Assembly (NCBI GenBank): GCA_009885605.1
Contig: VFKK01000243.1
Coordinates: 1-7,858 of the forward strand
DNA length: 7,858 nt
Direction of reading: 5' to 3'
From: Cyclobacteriaceae bacterium
GTDB taxonomy: Bacteria > Bacteroidota > Bacteroidia > Cytophagales > Cyclobacteriaceae
The position numbers and the translations under genes are program-made. Positions 1 to 6,789 of this stretch are shown one piece after another; position 1 is the first letter of the stretch; every line of letters begins with the position of its first letter. Below the pieces are notes generated by a model. That model searched no databases. It saw nothing but the letters and a program-made list of their open reading frames with translations, and was not told where the DNA came from.

Positions 1-441
1 ATGAGCCGTTACAAAATAGTCCTTGCCCAAAGCATTGACCGGCAACACAACTGTACCATCCGAACTGGTATCACGCTGATTAATTGCATGGACCGTTATA
101 TTCCCTGATGCTTGAATGTAGGCGCTCTTATTATTTGTTACTTCTTCAGAGGTTCTGTGAATTAAATCCTGATCAGTTCCGTCAAATTCCTTGATAAACT
201 GTTCCCCTTTTTTGAGTTGAAAAGGAAAGTCTGCGGCGGGTGTCCGGATGACACCGGTCACATCTTCATTTGAGGTAACGATAATGACAGCTTTATCAAA
301 TTTACCGGGCTGACGATTGTTTTCCATGAACCCAACGTAAAATTCCTTACCGACGGTGCTAAGTTGAGCAAACGAGCTTACGCTAATCAGCCATGCAATT
401 AATAAGAAAATGGATTTTACAATCGGGTGTTTCGGGTGCAT
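1..441 (-). CDS. Secreted surface protein with IgGFc-binding-like N-terminus, tandem paralogue (partial, 3' end off left edge)
   Basis: This reading frame is open for 147 codons from an ATG at 441 down to the window edge, so only the N-terminus is visible. An in-frame TGA at 465-463 lies eight codons upstream with no other ATG between, which supports the start. Residues 1-25 look like a Sec signal peptide (basic start, hydrophobic stretch IFLLIAWLISV, then SSFAQ with likely cleavage before Q26). The mature start QLSTVGKEFYVGFMENNR nearly repeats that of the upstream 1040-aa protein, and the similarity continues to the edge (shared HRTS, DGTVVLP and ALGKDY; about half of the positions identical by eye). 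It is therefore a paralogue, probably also carrying an IgGFc-binding-like domain and perhaps a T9SS sorting domain, but the rest cannot be seen. It lies 33 bp after the stop of the paralogue on the same strand, so co-transcription is likely. No clear Shine-Dalgarno precedes it. The ligand is unknown. Confidence 0.85.
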   Translation of the reverse strand, partial: MHPKHPIVKSIFLLIAWLISVSSFAQLSTVGKEFYVGFMENNRQPGKFDKAVIIVTSNEDVTGVIRTPAADFPFQLKKGEQFIKEFDGTDQDLIHRTSEEVTNNKSAYIQASGNITVHAINQRDTSSDGTVVLPVNALGKDYFVTAH

Positions 442-474
442 TATAAGGCAAATACTTCTACTTCACGCGGAATC

Positions 475-3400
475 TTACCTGATCAGAGTGAAAGTCCCGC
501 GCTTGTCAACTATTTCAATTTTTCCTTCCAACGGGAATGTGTATCTCATGAGATACGAATAAGAACCTGTCGGAACTTCTTCTCCTCTAACTAATCCATC
601 CCATCCTGAGATTCCGGAGTAAATCAATTGTCCCCAACGGTTATAGATCCATAACTCAAAGTCGATCTCACAGTTTGAGACCGCTTGAAATAACGTTTCT
701 TTCTGGGGATTAAAACCAGAAGGCATGCGAACCAAGGGTGATGATTCGGTGACTTCTCCTGTTCCTAAACTAATACAGCCTGCTCGATCAGTCACAGACA
801 CGTTGTAATTTCCTTTTGGTACTCCAATTAACTGACTACCAACGGTTGGATCATTGGTCCAAGTATAAACATAAGGTGCGATTCCACCAACAGGAAATGC
901 AAATAACTCACCATTACTTCCTCCGGGACATGCCGGCTTCTCTAATCTCACTTCAACTTTTACAGCTGTGGGAGATACAATTTCAAACGTAATAGGCAAT
1001 GAGCAACCGTTGAAATCCTTAACGACCCATTCGTATTTTCCTTGAGCAAGATTAGTGAGAGAAAGGTTACCGGAAAACGATTTAACCCCATCGAAATCCA
1101 AAGAATAAGGAGGTGTTCCTCCTTCTATCCCAAGACTTAAAAAGCCATCTGGCTTTCCGTAGCATGAGGTTCCTTTTGGATTAATTGAAATCAAAGACAT
1201 AGGCTTTGGTTCTGTTATTTCTAAATTCTCCAACTTAATCTCACATCCTGTTTGATCCAGAATGCTAACCGAATAAGATCCTGCTCTAAGTCCTGTGGCC
1301 TTATTCGATTTGAGAACCGGATCGTGAGACCAGGTTACTATATAAGGAGAGGTTCCGCCCGTAATTTCCAGCTCGATTTCTCCTGAGTTGTTTCCTGAGC
1401 AATCAACCAAAGACAGGTCTTTTATTCTTGCTTCAAATTGCAAGCCAACTTTAACCTCCAGATCCTCAGATTCTCCGGCACAAAGTTGGTCTACCAAACT
1501 AAAGACCCAATAGTTAATATTTCCTGTCACTCCTGGCTGATCCCAACTAACTTCTACCACATTCTCATTTTGACCGGATACAATCTGGCCTCCGGAAATC
1601 TCCCATTGATATCTTCTTCCAGGAGATGGATTGGGAACGGCGTAAAACTGAGTTACGGAAGGGTCAAAGCATATTATCTGTTCACCCTCCGGAATTCCTG
1701 CAACAATTTTTTGGTTGATAACCACTTCCAAAACAATTTCCTCTCCCAAGCAGCCATTCTGATTGTAGGGAACCGCTAGTACTTTAGCCAGGTCATTAGC
1801 GGGACCCCAATTAACCAAAATGGAGTCTCCATAATTTTCCAGGATAATTCCACCTTCGACACTAAAAACAACTGAATCAATATTTTGTTTTTGATCCAGT
1901 TTGTACACCATCTCCTCCACGTCAGGGCAGACAGAAATTTCCCCGATAATTTCAGCACTTAGTTCCAACACTTCCACCTCAAAAACCACCTCTTCTTGCT
2001 CATCACAGGAATTTGGGCTTAAAGCTGCGACCACTGTTACCTCGTATTTCCCCGGTTCGGTATAAGTATGAACTACATCCTGCCCTACCACAGGATCAGT
2101 ACCATCGCCAAAGTCCCAAACAAAATAGGTGAAATCCGGATTTTCGGAATTGATCGTCCAAGCCCCTTCTTGATTAAGACACGCTACATTTTCTCCTTCT
2201 ACATCGAAATCATACTCGGCTTCCGTAATAAAATTGAGATTGTCCAGAGCTGCTCCTACCGCGAACCCGTAAGATTCGAGAAAGCCAAAGCCGTAGACAT
2301 AAGCCGTAAATCCTTCCCGATTGGTAAGCTGATGAACTCCCGGAGCAATGTTGATCCGGGCATAAGAATAGGTCGGATCACCGGCCACAGGAAAAAACTT
2401 TGTCCCTTGATTTTGGCCATCCAGAATTGTTAAATTTTCAGTTCCGGTCTTTACCACGATGTTTACATAGTGACTCGTGATGGAAGGCAAACTCATCGCG
2501 GTGAAATGAATTTCTTTCAGCAATTGCTCCACGGGACTGTAGGTGATCATGAAAGGGTCTCCATTTTGAGCATTTGGTGCATTCGGCTGATTACATTCCT
2601 GGCTTTTTGAAAAAACAGTTACCGAGGCTGGCTTGCTGGTAGTAATCTTAGCCGTCTCATTAATTGCAAATTCTAAGCTCAGAAATTCTCCGGCGTTTAT
2701 TCCTCCCCGACCAATCCCGTTTACCTGAACCTGAGTTCCGTCTTCTGAAGCGAGAACTTTTACCAATTCCCCGGAAGTCCTACCCGAAAGCGCCACGTGG
2801 ACAAAAGATGTTCCCCAAGTATTAATCGGGTAGGCCTGTTGAAAAAGATGGTCATTGGCACCTCCACAATTTCCTACCGAGGTCCATTTATTTCCTCCAA
2901 AAACCGAGATCTTCTTACATTCATCGGCATTGTCTCCAATCACTCTCACTCTGGAACCGGTCAAATCTCCCCGAGCTTTCAATTGGTAACTTTGGCCCCT
3001 GTTCAGAGTCAGGGTAAACGGAGAATCTCCTGTATTTCCAGAAATAGTGGATTCAGAAGGAGTAATTTCCACCAGTGTATTATCCTCGGTGGCGACTACC
3101 AATAGCGTGCTCTCATTATCTACATTTGCATTATAGCCAACATTTGCAGTCAATACTTCAAAATGTGAGGTGATCAGGTAATCTTTTCCCAAAGCTCCGA
3201 GAGGCAAGACTACCGTTCCATCCGCACTTCGCAAGCGCTCATTAAAAGCGTAAACGGCCACTTTCCCGCTTGAACTGATGTAAATCCCTTTGTTTTCGAT
3301 TGTCCCGGAAGTTCGGTGAAGAAGGTCGAGCACAGTGGAAGGTACGGTGTGAGTAAATTGTTGACCCTGATTAATGCTGAAGGGAATTGTTCTGCCTAAG

Positions 3401-3597
3401 TATTCTATGACGCCTGTCGCATCTTCATTAGCTGAAATCACGATAACGGCTTGATCCGGAGCATTCGGTAAAATCCGATTGTTTTCCATGAAGCCAACCC
3501 AAAATTCCTTACCGATAGTGGACAGTTGGGCATTTGCATGGGTTGCCAGGCAGATCAGGGTACACAAAAATGATAATTGAAGGTAAAGTTTTCTCAT
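475..3597 (-). CDS. Large T9SS-exported surface protein: IgGFc-binding-like domain, PKD domains, SprB repeats, gliding-motility-type C-terminal domain
   Basis: The protein has 1040 residues. The start is the first ATG after an in-frame TGA at 3609-3607. Residues 1-23 are a signal peptide ending ANA before Q24. Residues about 25-455 resemble bacterial IgGFc-binding N-terminal domains (related to mucus FCGBP): DHLFQQAYPINTWG at 249-262, repeated EDGT/EDNT turns, and a YVYGFGFLESYGFAVG motif near 433-448. A PKD domain follows at about 463-543 (WDFGDGT at 494-500, then HTYTEPGKYEVTV), then two PKD-like Ig folds at about 548-628 and 630-718. Three SprB repeats span 722-953. Residues 957-1040 match the CHU_C/TIGR04131 'gliding motility-associated' domain (IYNRWGQLIY, GWDG, VPTGSYSY, KRGTFTLIR), a type B sorting signal for the T9SS. 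By family knowledge the protein crosses the inner membrane by Sec and the outer membrane by T9SS, and is displayed or released as an adhesin-like filament. The binding partner is unknown; a role in adhesion or gliding is inference. It heads a probable two-gene operon with its paralogue. Confidence 0.9.
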   Translation of the reverse strand: MRKLYLQLSFLCTLICLATHANAQLSTIGKEFWVGFMENNRILPNAPDQAVIVISANEDATGVIEYLGRTIPFSINQGQQFTHTVPSTVLDLLHRTSGTIENKGIYISSSGKVAVYAFNERLRSADGTVVLPLGALGKDYLITSHFEVLTANVGYNANVDNESTLLVVATEDNTLVEITPSESTISGNTGDSPFTLTLNRGQSYQLKARGDLTGSRVRVIGDNADECKKISVFGGNKWTSVGNCGGANDHLFQQAYPINTWGTSFVHVALSGRTSGELVKVLASEDGTQVQVNGIGRGGINAGEFLSLEFAINETAKITTSKPASVTVFSKSQECNQPNAPNAQNGDPFMITYSPVEQLLKEIHFTAMSLPSITSHYVNIVVKTGTENLTILDGQNQGTKFFPVAGDPTYSYARINIAPGVHQLTNREGFTAYVYGFGFLESYGFAVGAALDNLNFITEAEYDFDVEGENVACLNQEGAWTINSENPDFTYFVWDFGDGTDPVVGQDVVHTYTEPGKYEVTVVAALSPNSCDEQEEVVFEVEVLELSAEIIGEISVCPDVEEMVYKLDQKQNIDSVVFSVEGGIILENYGDSILVNWGPANDLAKVLAVPYNQNGCLGEEIVLEVVINQKIVAGIPEGEQIICFDPSVTQFYAVPNPSPGRRYQWEISGGQIVSGQNENVVEVSWDQPGVTGNINYWVFSLVDQLCAGESEDLEVKVGLQFEARIKDLSLVDCSGNNSGEIELEITGGTSPYIVTWSHDPVLKSNKATGLRAGSYSVSILDQTGCEIKLENLEITEPKPMSLISINPKGTSCYGKPDGFLSLGIEGGTPPYSLDFDGVKSFSGNLSLTNLAQGKYEWVVKDFNGCSLPITFEIVSPTAVKVEVRLEKPACPGGSNGELFAFPVGGIAPYVYTWTNDPTVGSQLIGVPKGNYNVSVTDRAGCISLGTGEVTESSPLVRMPSGFNPQKETLFQAVSNCEIDFELWIYNRWGQLIYSGISGWDGLVRGEEVPTGSYSYLMRYTFPLEGKIEIVDKRGTFTLIR
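739..1434 (-). repeat. Three tandem SprB-type repeats inside the 1040-aa surface protein
   Basis: Residues about 722-797, 801-876 and 880-953 form three consecutive units of roughly 75 residues. Each holds an early Cys, a G(G)-x-x-PY core (GGTSPY, GGTPPY, GGIAPY), a G-x-Y-x-x-x-V segment and a late Cys after D-x-x-G. The Cys pairs are C733/C785, C812/C865 and C890/C941, spaced 52, 53 and 51 residues apart. The regular spacing suggests one disulfide per repeat, which is inference. Units of this kind occur in SprB, the large mobile gliding adhesin of Flavobacterium johnsoniae, and in many other T9SS cargo proteins. The units have diverged well apart in protein sequence, so slippage looks unlikely. 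Confidence 0.8.
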
Positions 3598-3760
3598 GCC
3601 CTTGGCTCAATCCCAAATAATCCATCAATATAAACAACTGCTAAAAATATTGTTCATAAATCATCTATTTGAGTCTGTCATGTGACCAAAAGCCAAATCC
3701 GCAAAGGCTGGAGAAAAATTAAATTCCTATCTTTGCGCCTCAAAAAAGAAGAACACTCGA
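3598..3760. other. Divergent intergenic region between the surface-protein genes and the ABC-F operon
   Basis: This 163-bp AT-rich gap separates two divergently transcribed units and must hold both promoters. The rightward promoter is recognisable (entered separately). For the leftward unit I found only poor -7 candidates: TATTTTTA (minus strand 3649-3642) and TATATTGA (minus strand 3632-3625). Neither has a TTG at the expected distance upstream, so no call is made. A short imperfect dyad, GTCA-TG-TGAC, lies at 3677-3686 between the two sides; it could be an operator but is too short to claim. I see no terminator hairpin, small ORF or RNA gene. Confidence 0.6.
3708..3735 (+). promoter_or_regulatory. 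Bacteroidota-type promoter of the ABC-F/symporter/methyltransferase operon
   Basis: TATCTTTG at 3728-3735 matches the Bacteroidota primary-sigma -7 consensus TAnnTTTG at every fixed position. CTG at 3708-3710 sits 17 nt upstream, where a TTG -33 element is expected, with one mismatch. Transcription would begin near 3740-3742 and leave a leader of about 20 nt before the ATG at 3761, too short for a riboswitch or attenuator. The leader is purine-rich (AAAAAAGAAGAA) with only a weak Shine-Dalgarno, which is common in this phylum. Confidence 0.7.
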
Positions 3761-5380
3761 ATGATCTCAGTAGATAATTTATCCCTCAAGTTTGGTAAAA
3801 GAACACTTTTTGATGAAGTAAGTCTCAAGTTTACCCATGGCAATTGCTACGGTGTAATCGGTGCAAATGGCTCCGGAAAATCAACTTTTTTGAAAATCCT
3901 TGCAGGTGAAATTGACAGCACAAGTGGTTCTGTAAATATGACACCGGGACAGAGAATGGCTGTTTTAAGCCAAAATCACTTTGCATTTGACGAAATCGAA
4001 GTATTAAACACTGTCCTGATGGGTCACAAGAAATTGTATTCCATCATGTCCGAAAAAGATGCGCTTTATCTTAAGGAAGACTTCACGGAAGCAGATGGAT
4101 TGAGAGCTTCCGAACTTGAGTCAGAATTTGCAGAGATGGACGGTTGGAATTCCGAATCAGATGCTGCTTCCCTCCTTTCAGGGCTTGGTATCTCTGAAGA
4201 CTTACACCGGTTGCCGTTGAAGCAATTGGCAGGTAATCAAAAAGTACGTGTTTTATTAGCTCAAGCACTTTTTGGAAATCCTGATATTCTGATTCTCGAT
4301 GAACCTACCAACGACCTGGATGCGGATACCATCGAATGGTTGGAAAACTTCTTGTTGGATTTTAAAAACATCGTGATCGTGGTTTCCCACGACAGACATT
4401 TCCTGGATACTGTTTCCACCCACGTGGTCGATATCGATTTCAGCAAAATCAAAATCTACTCTGGTAACTATACTTTCTGGTACGAATCTTCTCAGCTTGC
4501 GCTAAAGCAGCGTTCTGATTCAAATAAGAAAGCGGAAGATAAGCGTAAGGAATTACAGAATTTTATCGATCGATTCTCTGCAAACGTAGCCAAGTCCAAG
4601 CAGGCGACAGCTCGTAAGAAAATGATTGAAAAACTCAACATTGACGAGATTCAGCCTTCTTCAAGAAAATACCCGGGCATCATTTTTAAACCTGAAAGAG
4701 AAGCTGGTGATCAGATTTTCATGACCGAAAACCTGGAATTGAAAGCCGATGGAGTTACCTATTTTACTGACGTAAACCTTATGGTGGACAAGGGAGACAA
4801 AATCGCTTTTATCTCCAAGACCAAGCAGGCAGTCAATAAATTCTTCCAAACAATCATGGAAGAAATCCCTGCTACCAAAGGGAGCCACAAATGGGGAGTG
4901 ACGATTAACAAGGCGTACCTGCCCAATGACAATTCTGGTTATTTCAAATCAGATCTCAATCTGATCGACTGGTTGAGACAATATTCCTCCAATCAGGAAG
5001 AAGCCTATGTGAGAACTTTCCTTGGCAGAATGCTTTTTACAGGAGAGGAATCGCTTAAGAAATGTTCCGTACTTTCCGGAGGAGAAAAAGTTCGCTGCAT
5101 GGTCTCCAGAATGATGCTCCAGAATCCAAATCTCCTGGTGATGGACGAACCTACAAATCACCTCGATTTGGAATCCATTACCGCTTTTAACAACGCAATT
5201 GTTGAATACAATGGCACAGTACTGATGTCTTCTTATGACCACGCATTCGTCCAGTCATCCGCAAATCGAATCGTTGAATTCACTCCAAACGGAACGATCG
5301 ACAGAAGAATGCCTTACGATGACTACCTGGCAAGCGAAGAAATAAAGGGCATCAGGGAAAAAATGTATTCCAAAAAATAA
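3761..5380 (+). CDS. ABC-F family ATPase, YkpA/YbiT subgroup, with one degenerate ATP site
   Basis: The protein has 539 residues, the usual length of the YkpA/YbiT branch of ABC-F, and collinear similarity from residue 1 supports the ATG. It has two ATPase domains and no membrane segments, so it is cytosolic. Domain 1 has a full P-loop (GANGSGKST, 34-42), Q61, Walker B with catalytic E181 (LDEPTND) and switch H210 (SHDRHF), but its signature is LAGNQ (156-160) instead of LSGGQ. A charged linker (about 245-305, including RFSANVAKSKQATARKK) matches the P-site-tRNA-interaction region of ABC-F proteins. Domain 2 keeps the signature LSGGEK (438-443) and Walker B E463 (MDEPTNHLD), but lacks a P-loop (SKTKQAVNKFF, 352-362), has LPND where the Q-loop glutamine belongs (387-390), and has Tyr492 in place of the switch His (SYDHAF). 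ABC-F proteins bind the ribosomal E site and modulate translation; some protect from antibiotics. This subgroup is normally housekeeping rather than resistance. It heads a probable three-gene operon. Confidence 0.92.
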   Translation: MISVDNLSLKFGKRTLFDEVSLKFTHGNCYGVIGANGSGKSTFLKILAGEIDSTSGSVNMTPGQRMAVLSQNHFAFDEIEVLNTVLMGHKKLYSIMSEKDALYLKEDFTEADGLRASELESEFAEMDGWNSESDAASLLSGLGISEDLHRLPLKQLAGNQKVRVLLAQALFGNPDILILDEPTNDLDADTIEWLENFLLDFKNIVIVVSHDRHFLDTVSTHVVDIDFSKIKIYSGNYTFWYESSQLALKQRSDSNKKAEDKRKELQNFIDRFSANVAKSKQATARKKMIEKLNIDEIQPSSRKYPGIIFKPEREAGDQIFMTENLELKADGVTYFTDVNLMVDKGDKIAFISKTKQAVNKFFQTIMEEIPATKGSHKWGVTINKAYLPNDNSGYFKSDLNLIDWLRQYSSNQEEAYVRTFLGRMLFTGEESLKKCSVLSGGEKVRCMVSRMMLQNPNLLVMDEPTNHLDLESITAFNNAIVEYNGTVLMSSYDHAFVQSSANRIVEFTPNGTIDRRMPYDDYLASEEIKGIREKMYSKK

Positions 5381-5383
5381 GGA
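5379..5383 (+). promoter_or_regulatory. Shine-Dalgarno AAGGA that decides the TTG start of the symporter gene
   Basis: AAGGA lies 8 nt before the TTG at 5392 and overlaps the TAA stop of the ABC-F gene (5378-5380). It is the clearest ribosome-binding site in the window. The symporter frame has an in-frame TGA at 5320-5322 and no ATG or GTG between that stop and the first transmembrane helix, so this site and the TTG together fix the start. Overlap of the site with the upstream stop suggests that ribosomes finishing the ABC-F gene reinitiate on the symporter. Confidence 0.7.
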
Positions 5384-5391
5384 CTGAGAAC

Positions 5392-6789
5392 TTGCTGCTG
5401 ACCGCGATCATTATTTACCTGGCACTTACGGTTGCCGTCGGAGCATGGGCTTCCAGCTTGGTAAAGAATTCCAATGATTTTGTGCTTGCAGGGCGTTCAT
5501 TACCGCTATTCCTTTCAGCCTCAGCCCTTTTCGCCACTTGGTTTGGATCCGAGACTATGTTTGGAGCCTCTTCGGTATTTCTGGAAGAAGGTCTTCAGGG
5601 TGTAATCGAAGATCCGTTTGGAGGAGCACTTTGTCTGGTTTTGTTCGGAATGTTTTACCTGCGACCCATGTACAGAATGGGCGTTTTGACAATCGGAGAC
5701 GTATTTGGAAAAATTTTTGGAAAGCGGGTTGAATTTATTTCGACTGTTTTCATGGTTCCCATTTACTTTGGATACGTGGCGGCCCAACTTGTAGCCCTTA
5801 GTTTGGTATTTGGCACCGTGACAGACCTTTCACTTCTACAGGGAATCGTACTTTCAGCAGGAATCGTAGTGGTCTATACTTTTCTCGGGGGAATGTGGGC
5901 TGTATCGATTACCGACTTCATCCAGACGACCATGATCGTGATCGGTTTAGTTTGGGTGACAGTAATGATCGCACATGAAGCAGGAGGAGTAAATGAGATA
6001 TTATCAAAAGCACCCGCAGGAAGTTTCCAATTCTTCCCAGATGCTGGTTTTACTTCTTGGGTAAATTATCTCGGGGCCTGGATCATTTTGGGGCTTGGAA
6101 GTATTCCCAGTCAGGATATTTACCAGCGGGTGATGTCTTCCAAATCTGAAAAGGTCGCTGTTCAATCCACTTATTTGGCAGGAGGATTTTACCTGACCTT
6201 TGGCCTCTTGCCTTTGTTTATTGCTTTGGGTTCTAAAGTTCTTTACCCCGAACTCTACCTTGAAAACAAGCAAATGCTGCTTCCTTCGATGATTTTAGCC
6301 CACGGAGGACTTCCGGTCCAAATTATTTTCTTCGGCGCTTTGATCTCCGCCATCATGAGTACCGCAAGTTCAGGCTTGCTTGCTCCGGCTGCGTTGATTT
6401 CCGAAAACCTCGTCCGACCACTATTCAAAGGAAAACTCAAAGACAAGTATTTGCTTTGGATTCTCAGAGTAAATGTCCTTCTGGTTGCCTTGATAGCCAC
6501 ATACATGGCTTCCCGTGATTCTAATATTTATGAGCTCGTAGCCGGAGCCTCTATCCTTCTATTAGTTTCCCTATTTGCTCCGCTTACAGCCGGACTTTAC
6601 TGGAAGAAAGCATCCAAAATGGGTGCAATTCTTTCGATGGTGATCGGAATGATGGTTTATCTGGTATGTGACAGGATTGAATTAGAGATTCAATCCCATA
6701 TTTTTGGATTATTAGCGAGCATCGCAGCCATGATTTTTGGCAGTTTTCTTTTCCCCAACAAAAGCAACGTTACTTATGAACTATCCTAA
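5392..6789 (+). CDS. Sodium:solute symporter (SSF / SLC5-like family), substrate unknown
   Basis: This 465-residue inner-membrane protein has about 13 predicted hydrophobic helices (near 3-22, 38-58, 77-97, 116-138, 149-168, 175-194, 223-243, 262-282, 306-330, 355-372, 379-398, 408-428 and 436-455), typical of SSF carriers. Family marks include NDFVLAGRSLP after helix 1, TFLGGMWAVSITDFIQ (163-178), IPSQDIYQRVMSSKS (238-252) and SAIMSTASSGLLAPA (319-333). The last contains the Ser/Thr pair (S323, T324) that aligns with Na+-site residues in PutP and vSGLT, so Na+-coupled uptake is expected. Substrates in the family range from sugars and proline to pantothenate and choline; this sequence does not settle which. 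The ATWFGSETMFG and LGSIPSQDIYQRV segments recall the choline-transporter (CHT/SLC5A7) branch, but that is only a hint. The start is TTG. The gene begins 11 bp after the ABC-F stop and its last 14 bases overlap the methyltransferase gene. Confidence 0.88.
   Translation: MLLTAIIIYLALTVAVGAWASSLVKNSNDFVLAGRSLPLFLSASALFATWFGSETMFGASSVFLEEGLQGVIEDPFGGALCLVLFGMFYLRPMYRMGVLTIGDVFGKIFGKRVEFISTVFMVPIYFGYVAAQLVALSLVFGTVTDLSLLQGIVLSAGIVVVYTFLGGMWAVSITDFIQTTMIVIGLVWVTVMIAHEAGGVNEILSKAPAGSFQFFPDAGFTSWVNYLGAWIILGLGSIPSQDIYQRVMSSKSEKVAVQSTYLAGGFYLTFGLLPLFIALGSKVLYPELYLENKQMLLPSMILAHGGLPVQIIFFGALISAIMSTASSGLLAPAALISENLVRPLFKGKLKDKYLLWILRVNVLLVALIATYMASRDSNIYELVAGASILLLVSLFAPLTAGLYWKKASKMGAILSMVIGMMVYLVCDRIELEIQSHIFGLLASIAAMIFGSFLFPNKSNVTYELS

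Noticed and set aside
1..441. Left fragment as a pseudogene or frameshifted piece of the neighbouring gene
   Set aside because: It has its own start, an intact signal peptide and an uninterrupted frame to the window edge. Truncation is due to the window, not to a visible mutation.
1438..2433. Plus-strand open frames at 1438-1779 and 2068-2433
   Set aside because: Both are antisense to the PKD and IgGFc-like parts of the 1040-aa protein, show no domain, and have no convincing ribosome-binding site.
3612..3649. Possible leftward promoter boxes for the surface-protein genes
   Set aside because: No candidate matches TAnnTTTG fully with a TTG at the right distance, so no promoter is called on that side.
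3677..3686. Short dyad GTCA-TG-TGAC, faintly CRP-like
   Set aside because: Arms of four bases are expected by chance in a region of this size, and the dyad does not match the full TGTGA-N6-TCACA pattern. It is mentioned only in the intergenic description.
3761..5380. ABC-F gene as an antibiotic-resistance determinant
   Set aside because: The sequence follows the YkpA/YbiT housekeeping type over its full length, with an ordinary linker, and the gene sits in a chromosomal operon with no mobile elements nearby.
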